DNA of 64,000 nt from JBGRPZ01 sp041725955 (lineage in GTDB: Bacteria; Bacteroidota; Bacteroidia; Bacteroidales; JBGRPZ01), in the NCBI GenBank assembly GCA_041725955.1, contig JBGRQE010000007.1:1-64000 (forward strand). Reading direction: 5' to 3'. Shown piece after piece: positions 35,469 through 45,100 of the stretch. A model generated the notes under the pieces. The model did no database searches, was not told the DNA's origin, and saw only the letters and a program-made list of their open reading frames with translations. The position numbers and the translations under genes are program-made. How positions within the stretch are numbered: position 1 is the first letter of the stretch; each line of letters starts with the position of its first letter.

Positions 35469-38453
35469 ATGAGAAAATCTACATTTACTAATGTCTTATT
35501 CATAGCATTTTTTGTCCTTTTTGGATGTAATGCTATGGCTCAAAGCGATCCTGAAAATTGGAAAACTGCATCTGAGGTAAAAGCAGTGAAAGAAACTACT
35601 ATTGTTGCTGAGGGAAACAATTCTGCAAAACTTGTTTATACTAAAAACAAAAGTAGAGGTTCTTCTGACCGTGAATTTATGAATCAGGTAGAAATTGCAA
35701 TCCCTGCTGGAACCACTGAAGTTAAGGCGAAATGCAAAATTTATCATCCTGATGAAAAACTTAAAGCAAGATATAAATTCAAGTGGAACGAAGGTTACGC
35801 TTCATATGGAGAATACAGTGACTATAAAACCACTGGAGAATGGACTGAATTTGCAGTAAAGAATAATGTTCCTGAAGGAGCAACTTCTTTAACAATTGGA
35901 TTTAGAGTATACAATACTGAAAACGCACCAATTGATGAAGGAGCATTTATTTATATTGACGACCTAAAAATTGAAATGCCTCTTGGAACAGAGGTTGCTG
36001 TAACCAACGGTGGTTTTGAAAACTGGGAAGATAGCAATACTGGTGATAAAAACTATCCAAGTCACATTTTTGCAAATCAAGTTCAGACTGAATTAAATGC
36101 ATACTGGGAAGATATTACCGAAGGTGATGTTATTCCAACAGGTTATCTTGTTGTTGTAAACTCAAAAGATAATGATATTAGCACCCCTGTTGATGGTGAA
36201 AAACTTAGCACTAATCTTGATTTAACTGCAGGAGAAGGTGTTTATTACGCAGAAATGCTTGAACAGAATGCTTATTTTAATGTAGACGAAAACGAAGATT
36301 ATAAATTCACAATCTTTCCTTTTGTTGGAGAAGATGAAAACATTGTTTACACAACAAAAGATGCACCTATAACCATTGTTGAAAAACCAAATCAACTCAA
36401 ATTTATTGATTTCGAAGATGGTTTAGCTGATTTCAGACAAGAAAGTGTTATTGGTAAAAGCCAAAAGTGGGTAGCTAAAAATAATGAGGGAGTATTTGAT
36501 AGCAAATGCGCATATATGAATGGTTATTCTGCTGGAAAAGCTAATGAAAACGAAGACTGGTTAATCTCTACTCTAATCCAAGCTGGACAGTATGATAATC
36601 TAGCATTTTGGTTCCATGTAGCAAACAGATTCTCTGGAGATCCAATGAAAGTAATGGTATCTTCAGATTATACTACTGGCAATCCAAATGATGCTACTTG
36701 GACTGAGATTGATTACTTCCACGGTCCAAATGACAATCAATTCTACTTTTCACGCAAAATTGATCTTAGTACTTACGATAAAGATATCAAAATTGCATTT
36801 GTATATACCAGTAACGATAGCAAAGCTGCAACCTGGAAAATTGACGATTTAATGATTTCTGGTGAGGCAAAAGTACCAACTCTAAGTGTAATTACTCCTA
36901 ATGGAGGTGAATCTATCGAAGTAAGCAAAACCTTTGATATCACTTGGGAATGCCAAAACATTGATGGTAAAGTCAATATCGATCTTACTCGTCCTAACAA
37001 TGATGATATTCGCATTGCTTCTGATATAGATGCTTCAGAAAAAGTATATACTTGGACTCCTGCAAGCGATTTGGCAATTGCAAACGATTATAAAATTAAA
37101 ATTAGCAGCACTAGTAGCGACCTAAGTGATGAAAGTGATGCCGTTTTTGCAACTGAAGAACCTTATAAAGGCTTAGAATTGGTTATTTCTGAAATCATGT
37201 ATAACCCACCTGAAAGTGGTGCTGATTCATTAGAATTCGTTGAAATCTATAATCCGAAGGCTGAAGCAGTGAATCTTCAAGGAGTTTTCTTTAATGATGC
37301 AGCTTTCAAATTCTCTTTCGATGATTATACTATTGCAGGAAATGGCTATGCTGTTGTAGCAGTTAATGCTAAAGCAATGAAAAGCACTTTTGGTATTGAT
37401 GCTTTACAATGGACTAGTGGTGGCTTAAAAAATGGTGGTGAAAAAATCATTCTTTATGATAAAAAAGGTAATGTTGTTGACGAAGTAGAATATAAAAATG
37501 CGGCTCCTTGGAACGTAAAAGCTAATGGCGAAGGTCACTCTTTAATCTTATGTGATTTAACCTCTGACAATAGTATTGCTGAAAACTGGAACGCTTGTCC
37601 TGAGTTTGTAAAGAAAAATGCTGATGAAAAATCAATCTATGCAACTCCTGGAGCTGAAAATTTCAAGGCTTTAATCCCTAAAATCTATGCTTCAAGTAAA
37701 GAGATTATGACTGAAAACAGCATAATATTCGAATGTGATAACAAAACATACTTATCTTCAGTGAATTGGATTTTTGAAGGTGGTGATCCAAAAGAAGCTG
37801 AAGGTAGCATGGCTACTGTAAATTACAAAGAAGAAGGAAAATTTGATGTTACTCTAACCATATCTAATGGTTGTGCTACAGAAAGCCTAAAGGAAGACGA
37901 TATGATTGTTGTTTATGCTGAACCTTCAACTGAATTTAGTGCAGACAAAACAAAGATTAAAGAAGATGAGAAAGTTGTTTTCTCTATGCCTAATCCTTCA
38001 GAATCTGAAGATGTAATGTATATCTGGACTTTTGAAGGTGCTAAAAATGATTATGATGAAACAGATCCAAAACACATCGAAGTAACATACCCAGAAAGAG
38101 GTGTTTATGATGTTGAGCTTATGGCAATGTTCGGTAGCTTCACTGTAACTGAAAGTAAAGAAGGTTATATAACTGTAGAAAAAGAAAATGTTGGTCTTGA
38201 AGAACTTGAAAACGATAATAAGTTTAAGGTTTATCCTCAACCAGCAAAGAAATACCTTACTATCAGTCCTGCGAAAGAAGGTAACTACAAAGTAAGAATT
38301 ATGAATATCCAAGGACAAACTGTAAAGACTTTACAGAATAATCAAATTGGAGAAAGAATAAATATCACTGATTTAAATGGTGGTAATTATATAATACAAA
38401 TGATAAATCTAGATAATAATTCGGTTGAAGTTAAAAAACTGATCATCCAATAG
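35469..38453 (+). CDS. T9SS-secreted multidomain protein with lamin-tail and PKD domains
   Basis: 994 residues from MRKSTFTNVLFIAFF at 35469; the upstream in-frame extension lacks a signal. Order: signal peptide (about 1-26); beta-rich N-terminal module (27-190); further beta module; choice-of-anchor-like domain (about 310-470); a KRE9-type module with PNGGESIEVSK (480-570); a lamin-tail (LTD) domain starting ELVISEIMYNPPESG (575-730); two PKD domains (about 735-900); and a type A T9SS sorting domain opening FKVYPQPAKKYL (about 915-994). There is no catalytic motif. Probably an extracellular adhesive or scaffold protein, released or lipid-anchored after sorting-domain removal. Confidence 0.8.
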   Translation: MRKSTFTNVLFIAFFVLFGCNAMAQSDPENWKTASEVKAVKETTIVAEGNNSAKLVYTKNKSRGSSDREFMNQVEIAIPAGTTEVKAKCKIYHPDEKLKARYKFKWNEGYASYGEYSDYKTTGEWTEFAVKNNVPEGATSLTIGFRVYNTENAPIDEGAFIYIDDLKIEMPLGTEVAVTNGGFENWEDSNTGDKNYPSHIFANQVQTELNAYWEDITEGDVIPTGYLVVVNSKDNDISTPVDGEKLSTNLDLTAGEGVYYAEMLEQNAYFNVDENEDYKFTIFPFVGEDENIVYTTKDAPITIVEKPNQLKFIDFEDGLADFRQESVIGKSQKWVAKNNEGVFDSKCAYMNGYSAGKANENEDWLISTLIQAGQYDNLAFWFHVANRFSGDPMKVMVSSDYTTGNPNDATWTEIDYFHGPNDNQFYFSRKIDLSTYDKDIKIAFVYTSNDSKAATWKIDDLMISGEAKVPTLSVITPNGGESIEVSKTFDITWECQNIDGKVNIDLTRPNNDDIRIASDIDASEKVYTWTPASDLAIANDYKIKISSTSSDLSDESDAVFATEEPYKGLELVISEIMYNPPESGADSLEFVEIYNPKAEAVNLQGVFFNDAAFKFSFDDYTIAGNGYAVVAVNAKAMKSTFGIDALQWTSGGLKNGGEKIILYDKKGNVVDEVEYKNAAPWNVKANGEGHSLILCDLTSDNSIAENWNACPEFVKKNADEKSIYATPGAENFKALIPKIYASSKEIMTENSIIFECDNKTYLSSVNWIFEGGDPKEAEGSMATVNYKEEGKFDVTLTISNGCATESLKEDDMIVVYAEPSTEFSADKTKIKEDEKVVFSMPNPSESEDVMYIWTFEGAKNDYDETDPKHIEVTYPERGVYDVELMAMFGSFTVTESKEGYITVEKENVGLEELENDNKFKVYPQPAKKYLTISPAKEGNYKVRIMNIQGQTVKTLQNNQIGERINITDLNGGNYIIQMINLDNNSVEVKKLIIQ

Positions 38454-38460
38454 AAAATAA

Positions 38461-38496
38461 AAAAGAGGTAAATAAAAATATTTACCTCTTTTTTTT
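38461..38496 (+). terminator. Terminator of the lamin-tail protein gene
   Basis: Perfect 14-bp stem AAAAGAGGTAAATA (38461-38474) / TATTTACCTCTTTT (38479-38492) with an AAAA loop and T tail. Confidence 0.92.
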
Positions 38497-38601
38497 CATT
38501 AGTATTATACATGCTAATGGCCTGAGAGATATTTGTTACTTTGTTACCTATATTAAATTATCTCTTAGAACATTATTATTTGATAATAGATAATTTTCAT
38601 T

Positions 38602-38636
38602 TGAGGCTACATCTTTGATTTAGCCTCATTTTTTTA
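38602..38636 (+). terminator. Second hairpin with a T run between convergent genes
   Basis: TGAGGCTA (38602-38609) / TAGCCTCA (38621-38628) followed by seven T. It could back up the upstream terminator or end a short transcript from 38500-38600. Confidence 0.7.
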
Positions 38637-39644
38637 TTACTTTTTTTCCAAAATGGTTTGTACTTTCAGTAAAGCCTCTTTTAATTGACTAATTTCGTCA
38701 GCTTGAGAATCTAACTTTTTCTGCTGATCAATAGTATACAAAGTCAATTCTTCAACTTTCTCAACTAAAAGAGTATTTATTTTCTCGACATCTAAACCTT
38801 TTTCTACAACTTCAGATTCTGATGGAACTCCAGGCAAGTGCTTATTCTTGTTTATAAAACTTTCTAGTTCATATAGAGACATTAACTTATAGTTCTCTTC
38901 AAAAACATAGTCAGGGAAGCTGCCTATTTCAAGACTAACTCTTTTGGCAATGATTTCGCCATCAAAATTTGCGTTTCCAGAAACTTTAGTATCTCCAACA
39001 ATCTTGGCATTTCCTACTAAATGAAAAGCTTCTTCTGGAGTTTCTGTACCAATACCAATTTTTCCTTTAACAGTTAAAATATTATTGAAAATACCTTTAT
39101 CTGCAAAAGATACTGCATTACGGAAAATAGATTCACCATGAACATCAAATGATTTTTCAGGTTTTTGAGTATTGATCCCTACAAAACCATTTCCTGTTGT
39201 AGTAAGAATTTTATCTCCTTTAGAATTTGCAATAAAAAATGCATCACTTTGCTTCGTAGAACCAATACGAAACTCATGATACGCTCCTTTTAAATTAAAA
39301 CGCCATCCATTTGCCCAATCAACATCAGTATCAATCAATGTTTGAGTTTTAATATGAAACCATGCCTGAGGATTGTCAGTACCTATACCTACTTTACCAT
39401 TAGACCTTACCGTTAATACAGAACCTTGTTTAGGAGACCAAACTCCCCAGAAACTATTATCATTAGGATCAGCGAAATCGAATGTAAAGTCTCCTCCAGT
39501 CATTCCACTCTGAGACAAAATGATATTATGATTTTTATACCACTTTGTTGCTCTACCAGACCACCAATTTTGTTGAATATTTTGGCCATAAGTTACTACA
39601 CCAATAAACATTAGTAATACAGTTAGAGATAGTTTAGTTTTCAT
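38637..39644 (-). CDS. Exported tail-fibre-like protein with GIGT repeats
   Basis: 335 residues from MKTKLSLTVLLMFIGVV, an in-frame ATG giving a clean signal peptide (cut near TYGQ). The body repeats the phage tail-fibre/collagen-like motif VGIGTDNPQAWFHI, FVGINTQKPEKSFDV, IGIGTETPEEAFHLV, which forms trimeric beta rods. The end has the knob sequence LSLYELESFINKNKHLPGV and a C-terminal coiled coil (about 285-335). It lacks the self-cleaving S74 endopeptidase motif as far as can be read. Such proteins are common in Bacteroidota genomes and are presumed surface fibres. Confidence 0.75.
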   Translation of the reverse strand: MKTKLSLTVLLMFIGVVTYGQNIQQNWWSGRATKWYKNHNIILSQSGMTGGDFTFDFADPNDNSFWGVWSPKQGSVLTVRSNGKVGIGTDNPQAWFHIKTQTLIDTDVDWANGWRFNLKGAYHEFRIGSTKQSDAFFIANSKGDKILTTTGNGFVGINTQKPEKSFDVHGESIFRNAVSFADKGIFNNILTVKGKIGIGTETPEEAFHLVGNAKIVGDTKVSGNANFDGEIIAKRVSLEIGSFPDYVFEENYKLMSLYELESFINKNKHLPGVPSESEVVEKGLDVEKINTLLVEKVEELTLYTIDQQKKLDSQADEISQLKEALLKVQTILEKK

Positions 39645-39982
39645 AAGCTTTAGTTTAAAAATTGTACCCATAACGACTCCTATAAATTTTTCATAGTAAA
39701 AGTAATTTAGAAACTCTTATAAAAAGTTAAGTATTGCGGTACGGTGGTATGCCCCCATATAGTAATTTAAATTAGAAGCAATTTAAACATAATCTCTTAA
39801 AGACGCATAACTCATTACTCACAACAGAACAACAATAATTTGATTCAATGTTAGCCTCATTTAACTTTATAATCAAATTAGTTTTTAAACTACTTTGTAA
39901 TAATAAAACGTGAATCTAAGCAATTTCTTCTATAAAGGAGATAACTTATTGCATTATTTTTAAACTAAAGCTATAATATTCT
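39645..39982. other. Intergenic region with a short GC-rich block
   Basis: No gene seen. A conspicuously GC-rich stretch, GCGGTACGGTGGTATGCCCC (39736-39755), stands in otherwise AT-rich sequence about 95 nt upstream of the tail-fibre-like gene. It may be a protein site or a leader structure. Confidence 0.35.
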
Positions 39983-40987
39983 TTACTTTTTTGCTTGACT
40001 CTGATGCAAGCTACAATATCCATTTGGATTCTTAGTATGCTTCTTACATCGTTTTCCTGCTTTTGTAAGCCCTTTACATTGCACTCCTCGATCGATAACT
40101 TTTTTGACTTTAGTTTTTGGTGTTTGAGCCTTTTTTGCTTGTTCTTTATTCTGCATAAACTGCTGATCCTTTTTTACTTTTGTAGGCCTAGAAACAAAAT
40201 CCCATTTATTAGTATCAGAACTAGCCTCTAAAAGAGCTTCTTGCTTATCTTCTATAAAAGGGAAAAAATCAAGACCAGTTATCTTTTCAAGTTGATCGGT
40301 AGAAACTACAAATTTTTGTAATGCTTGCTTACTTCCTTTATTTTCGAGTAAAAAAGAAATCATTTTATCATTATCATTACCTGGATTATCTACCAACACA
40401 ACTTTATAATATCTTTTTGGCACAACCACACGATTTTTCCCTATTGAATCATAAGGGCCATCTGTTAATACAGGACCTGTTACAACATAAATGGTATTAT
40501 TTTTTTCAGCCCAAACCCTTACTCTTTCTTCCAATTTCTTCCAAATTCCACGATTAAATTGTGGTAGTTGTGGCGACATATTACTCATATAAAAACTTTC
40601 AGACATTACCTTTTTTGAGGCATGCATATCTGCTGCAGGAGCTAGGTGACCTCGATCATAACCACTACTCGCATAATCCTCTTTTTCAGCACTCACTGTT
40701 TTTATAAATGGATCATAACGAAAATCATCTGTCCTCGACATTGGTTTTTTTACTTCTTTATCAGTTAGTTCATAAAGCACCCAATTTGCCTGCTCTGCTC
40801 CTTCATTATAGCTCAGAATATAATCGGTATGAAAAACAAGTTGGCCTTTAAGTCCTTTTGGTTTCATACGATTAAGCTTAGCATGCATTTTTTTTGTTGC
40901 ACTGACTCCTAGAAATTCACCCTGACAATAGCAAGAAGAAAAGGATAATAAAATCAAAGAAAGGAATAGTAATTTTATTTGTTTCAT
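39983..40987 (-). CDS. Exported DNA/RNA non-specific endonuclease with a Cys/His C-terminal motif
   Basis: 334 residues. A signal or lipoprotein N-terminus (SFSSCYC around 17-21), then the NUC1-type nuclease fold (about 45-260): the catalytic DRGH motif at 111-114 with His114 as base, and the metal Asn region NMSPQLPQFNRGIWKKLE. The C-terminus (about 300-330) reads VQCKGLTKAGKRCKKHTKN with YCSLH, a Cys/His cluster like a small zinc motif. It is predicted to degrade extracellular DNA or RNA for nutrients. It is preceded by a small exported protein gene (14-nt gap), probably one transcript. Confidence 0.85.
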   Translation of the reverse strand: MKQIKLLFLSLILLSFSSCYCQGEFLGVSATKKMHAKLNRMKPKGLKGQLVFHTDYILSYNEGAEQANWVLYELTDKEVKKPMSRTDDFRYDPFIKTVSAEKEDYASSGYDRGHLAPAADMHASKKVMSESFYMSNMSPQLPQFNRGIWKKLEERVRVWAEKNNTIYVVTGPVLTDGPYDSIGKNRVVVPKRYYKVVLVDNPGNDNDKMISFLLENKGSKQALQKFVVSTDQLEKITGLDFFPFIEDKQEALLEASSDTNKWDFVSRPTKVKKDQQFMQNKEQAKKAQTPKTKVKKVIDRGVQCKGLTKAGKRCKKHTKNPNGYCSLHQSQAKK

Positions 40988-41001
40988 GGCTTAAACATTT
41001 A

Positions 41002-41712
41002 TTATTTCATTAGAAAAGCATACGTTTTTTTGGGATAATCAATAAACAATCTTAAAAACCCACTTTCCTTTTGGTATTCAACACGCAATTTACAATATTC
41101 TCCATGGTCATCAATAGCACGAATAGTAAAGAAAGTATCTTTCTTAGGATTTGCAAAAGCTTTCCTAACCACATAATCATATGTATTCTTTCCTTGATCG
41201 GTTTCAATGCGCAGATAATTATCCTGAAATGAAAGTGAATACTTTATATGATCTGCATCAATCCACTTATGATTATTAAACACCTTACATTCCTTTGAGT
41301 GAAATTCAACTGTCTTATTTTGTGGAATATTTGTCGTGTTAAAGCTTACTAAGTTGATGGATTTTCCAAGACTGTCTTGTAAGCTTATACCTTTCATTCT
41401 GTTATCAGGATCAAACTTAAATTCAACCATATATAGATTTCCATATTTATCTTCAACATCAATACACTTATTAGAAAGCATACCTTTATTAAGGTTTAAA
41501 CTATCGTTCAGAATTCGAAAATCATATTGATTATCTACTGAATAATATTGAATGATTGAAGGAGATATTACCAATAAACCCGATTGCTGAAATCGGATCT
41601 TATCAAAATGCTTAAATTCCTTTTCTGGAATAACACGATACTTCAACACCTCCTGACCATATCCGAAAAGAGAAATAAACATAAACGCATAAAAAAGTAA
41701 AGATTTTATCAT
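41002..41712 (-). CDS. Exported hypothetical protein
   Basis: 236 residues, unrecognised. A signal peptide (about 1-19, ending FGYGQ) is followed by a beta-rich body with a conserved-looking Cys pair (NKCIDVED, KECKVFNN). It ends close to the nuclease start (14-nt gap), so they are likely one operon. The product is probably periplasmic or surface-exposed; no catalytic motif was found. Confidence 0.6.
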   Translation of the reverse strand: MIKSLLFYAFMFISLFGYGQEVLKYRVIPEKEFKHFDKIRFQQSGLLVISPSIIQYYSVDNQYDFRILNDSLNLNKGMLSNKCIDVEDKYGNLYMVEFKFDPDNRMKGISLQDSLGKSINLVSFNTTNIPQNKTVEFHSKECKVFNNHKWIDADHIKYSLSFQDNYLRIETDQGKNTYDYVVRKAFANPKKDTFFTIRAIDDHGEYCKLRVEYQKESGFLRLFIDYPKKTYAFLMK

Positions 41713-42068
41713 AAGCAGGGTTTTAAATACCTTAAAGACAAGGGTTAATTGAAATTGGTTGTATGAACAAAAATCTTTTCTATTGCTTCAAATTTAATCA
41801 GCAACAACATTAACCAGATTAACACATTGTAAATAACATTTAAGTGCCAAGGTAAAATTCACCCAATATGAAGAATAATTGAATTGGATATAAGAATGAT
41901 TTAAAAGCTTTAGAATAATGATAACAGAATCCAACCCACACGACAAACCTACCTCAACAAACTCACTCATTTATCATTAGATAATAAAAAAGTAACCCCT
42001 CTAGGTATAAATATTTTATCACAAAATAGAGAATCTACAGTAATGACAAGGAGTATAAGCACAAAAAA
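41713..42068. other. Intergenic region without a recognised gene
   Basis: About 355 nt of AT-rich DNA between the hypothetical protein start and the terminator of the giant protein. Only ORFs of about 20 codons are present; nothing else was seen. Confidence 0.4.
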
Positions 42069-42100
42069 AAGGCTATCCAAAAGATAAATTGGATAGCCTT
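42069..42100 (-). terminator. Terminator of the giant fusion gene
   Basis: AAGGCTATCC (42069-42078) / GGATAGCCTT (42091-42100) is a perfect 10-bp stem. On the minus strand it is followed by a run of eight T. Confidence 0.92.
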
Positions 42101-42117
42101 ATAAAGTTATTAAAATA

Positions 42118-45100
42118 CTACTTTTTCTTATTTGAAGGCTTCTTATCAACCTTTTCAGGTGTTTCTACCTTCGACTTTTCTCGATGATTTAAGAACTGCA
42201 TAACTGCATACTTTGCTGCAGCAATTGTTTCTCTATTGACCATCTCGGCAACACGCCCAACAGGGAGATCCTCTATAGATATATATTCATTAAGCAGAAG
42301 AAGCTGAATTATCATATTATTCACAATGGTTTCTTGTGAATATCCTTTTGCAACATATAGCTTATCGGTATCTGCCTCAAACTCCTGAGCAAATTCAGGA
42401 TAATTTGGTAGGCTCATCAATTCAAGATAGGTCTCACTAAAACTATTTAGCTCTATATTTAAGTTCGGTGTAATCAGTAATGGACTAAAACCATGATCCT
42501 TTGGTATGGCTATAAATCCGTTCATATGACTTAAATCAACAACTTGCTCGGGGAAATCCATTCTTCTAAAAGTTGCCTGACGCATTTTATGATGTTGATA
42601 CAGATAGAAGTTATATCTCCATACTTCATTACTGGTCACATCGGTTTCGAAGATATAAGGATACTGCTTCAATATTATATTCTTTACAGCATTCTTACTC
42701 TTATTGAATTCTGGATTAGCATTTCGCACCTCCTGAATCAATCTACTCATATGTTCGGCAGCCTTACGAGGTCCACTAATTTCGCGTCCTTTCTTACCAA
42801 TCTCTGTAGACAGGATTCCACATTGAACATTCTTTCCTTTGCCTTTTCCGTCTTTACCTCCTTTCAATGCATTCAATAAATGCAAGCGATTTTCCATCTG
42901 CAATTCCTCTGCTATAAATGGCTGACCCGCAGGGGTACTTGCCAATGAATCGTAGAGAGAGCTGAAGAATGGACGATCAAGGATAAAGTCAGGTAAAGGA
43001 TTACCTTCGGCATCGTTGGCAGAACATATAAATCGGTTTAAGATAACATCAAAACGTACTTTTTGAAGATTTCCGCAAACACCTTTACGTATAAAGTCCT
43101 TTCCAACGAATATCTGATTTACAACTTCCTCTATATCCACCTTATCCATCATCTTATAGGATGATGCCAGATAGTAAATTCCATCTTTATCTTTTACCCA
43201 GTCCAGAACAGTATCCAGATAATTACCATGAGTCGACAATACATCTACAATATTCCTCAGATGGGTATATCGCAACAAGGTTCTTTGGAAGTTTGGACCA
43301 TCCTGACTGGTAGCTTTTTCTTTACGCTCACCATGAGAATCGATATACAACAAGAAGTTCTCCGGATTATCAACACGTGTAATCCCTGCTTCTCGCTGAG
43401 CATAATTGCTTGCTGTAAGCATAATATCAATCTTATATGGCATAGTTATATCGCATAAACCAGATACTGTTGATCGACTATTTAAGTCTTCCACATTACT
43501 GTCGGCACTTGATTCAAATAAGTACCTATAATAGCGAATATAATCAGGGTCGAAATCAGTTACACGACTAAAGTCTCCCACCTCGGTTCCTATACCATAC
43601 AACTGACCTTGCTCGTCTTGAAACACATGGAACATATCACCTGCAATAAGCTTTACAGATCTAATTCCTGGAAGATTATGACGCAACCACTTCAACACCA
43701 ATGCAGCAATCATTTCCGATTTTCCTACACCACTATCTCCATCTACTTCAACAACAAACACACCACCATCTTCAAGCTCTACAGCGAATAAAGAACCATG
43801 CTTTGGAATACCTCCCATCTCTTTTACTCGCTCATTCATCATCTGAAGACGAGGCTTCTTTATATCACCAAAATAGTCTATATCATTCCGCAATGGAGTA
43901 ACTATCGTCTTTATATTTCCATTAGGTCCAGGAATATCGAAGTATCCAATCTTAGGGAAAGAAATAACCTTTTCGGGTGCTCCATAAAACATTATGGTAT
44001 CAGGCACAAAGTCTTTAATATCTTCTAAAGATGCATCTTCATTTTGCATCAACCTAAAGTTATCGGTAAGATACTTGATATACGACTTCTGAAAAATCAT
44101 AAGCTCTTTTACCAAACCATTACGCATAATCTTGCAACGATAATCATCATTATCCATATGCTTGGTAAAATCGACAAGGCGATTTACAAAGAAGGAAGAA
44201 GCAGGCTTAACATCCAAATACTTTAAATAATCGTCTGGATGTTTCTCTTCACTTGGCTTTTCTGCAGGAATAAGGTCGACTTTATGGAATGGGTGTTCTC
44301 TTTTCTTAGCATCTGTAGCAATACGTGTATGTGTTTGAACAGATTGTTCAGCAGAGATTACACCACATTTACTTAATATATCGGAAATCCATTTTAACTG
44401 ACCTTTATTCCACTGCTCAAGAGAAGTATTGCCATCGGCAAAATTCTTAAATACACTAACTCCATGCTGAATCATTTGGTTGATATTGCTATTCTGACGA
44501 ATAAACTTATTCTCTACAACCTTAATCAGAGTGTGTACATAGCGATCGTAATAGGACGTGCCTTTTGTTCTGTTCAATATAGAAATCAGAAACAGAACTA
44601 CGCGCTGAGTAACCTTATGCAAGTCTTCCTCAGGAACTTTAATATCTTTCTTACGAAGAATAAAATCGATAATATTCCCTAAGTCTTCCGGAACAAGATG
44701 AGACAATACCTTTTCTGCATGAATCTTTGCATCTTCATTATGATATTCATCTATTTGCTCGCGCAAGAAGTTTAGACGGTGAATTACCATCATGGCAAAG
44801 CTATCGTCATTACGCATCAGATATAAATACAATAGCTTATCTGATATAGGCAGATCGACATCTACAATTCGCCGGGTAATTACATCTGTAAGATAACCTG
44901 TATTCTGCTCTGCAAACTCATCATTAGGGAAACCTTCAACCGAACGAATCTTATATACATAGCGATAAATGTAGTTTCTAAGATTAAGGGTTTCTATTGG
45001 AATACCCGTAACTTCCTGAAACTTCTGTATTGCAGTAGTAATAATCTCTTCACGACTAGGCTCACGCAATTCCTGATCGAATGGTAAGTCAAAATGAAGC

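Noticed and set aside
41940..42000. Small ORF of about 20 codons (starting near 41918)
   Set aside because: Too short, with no leader motif, promoter or terminator of its own.
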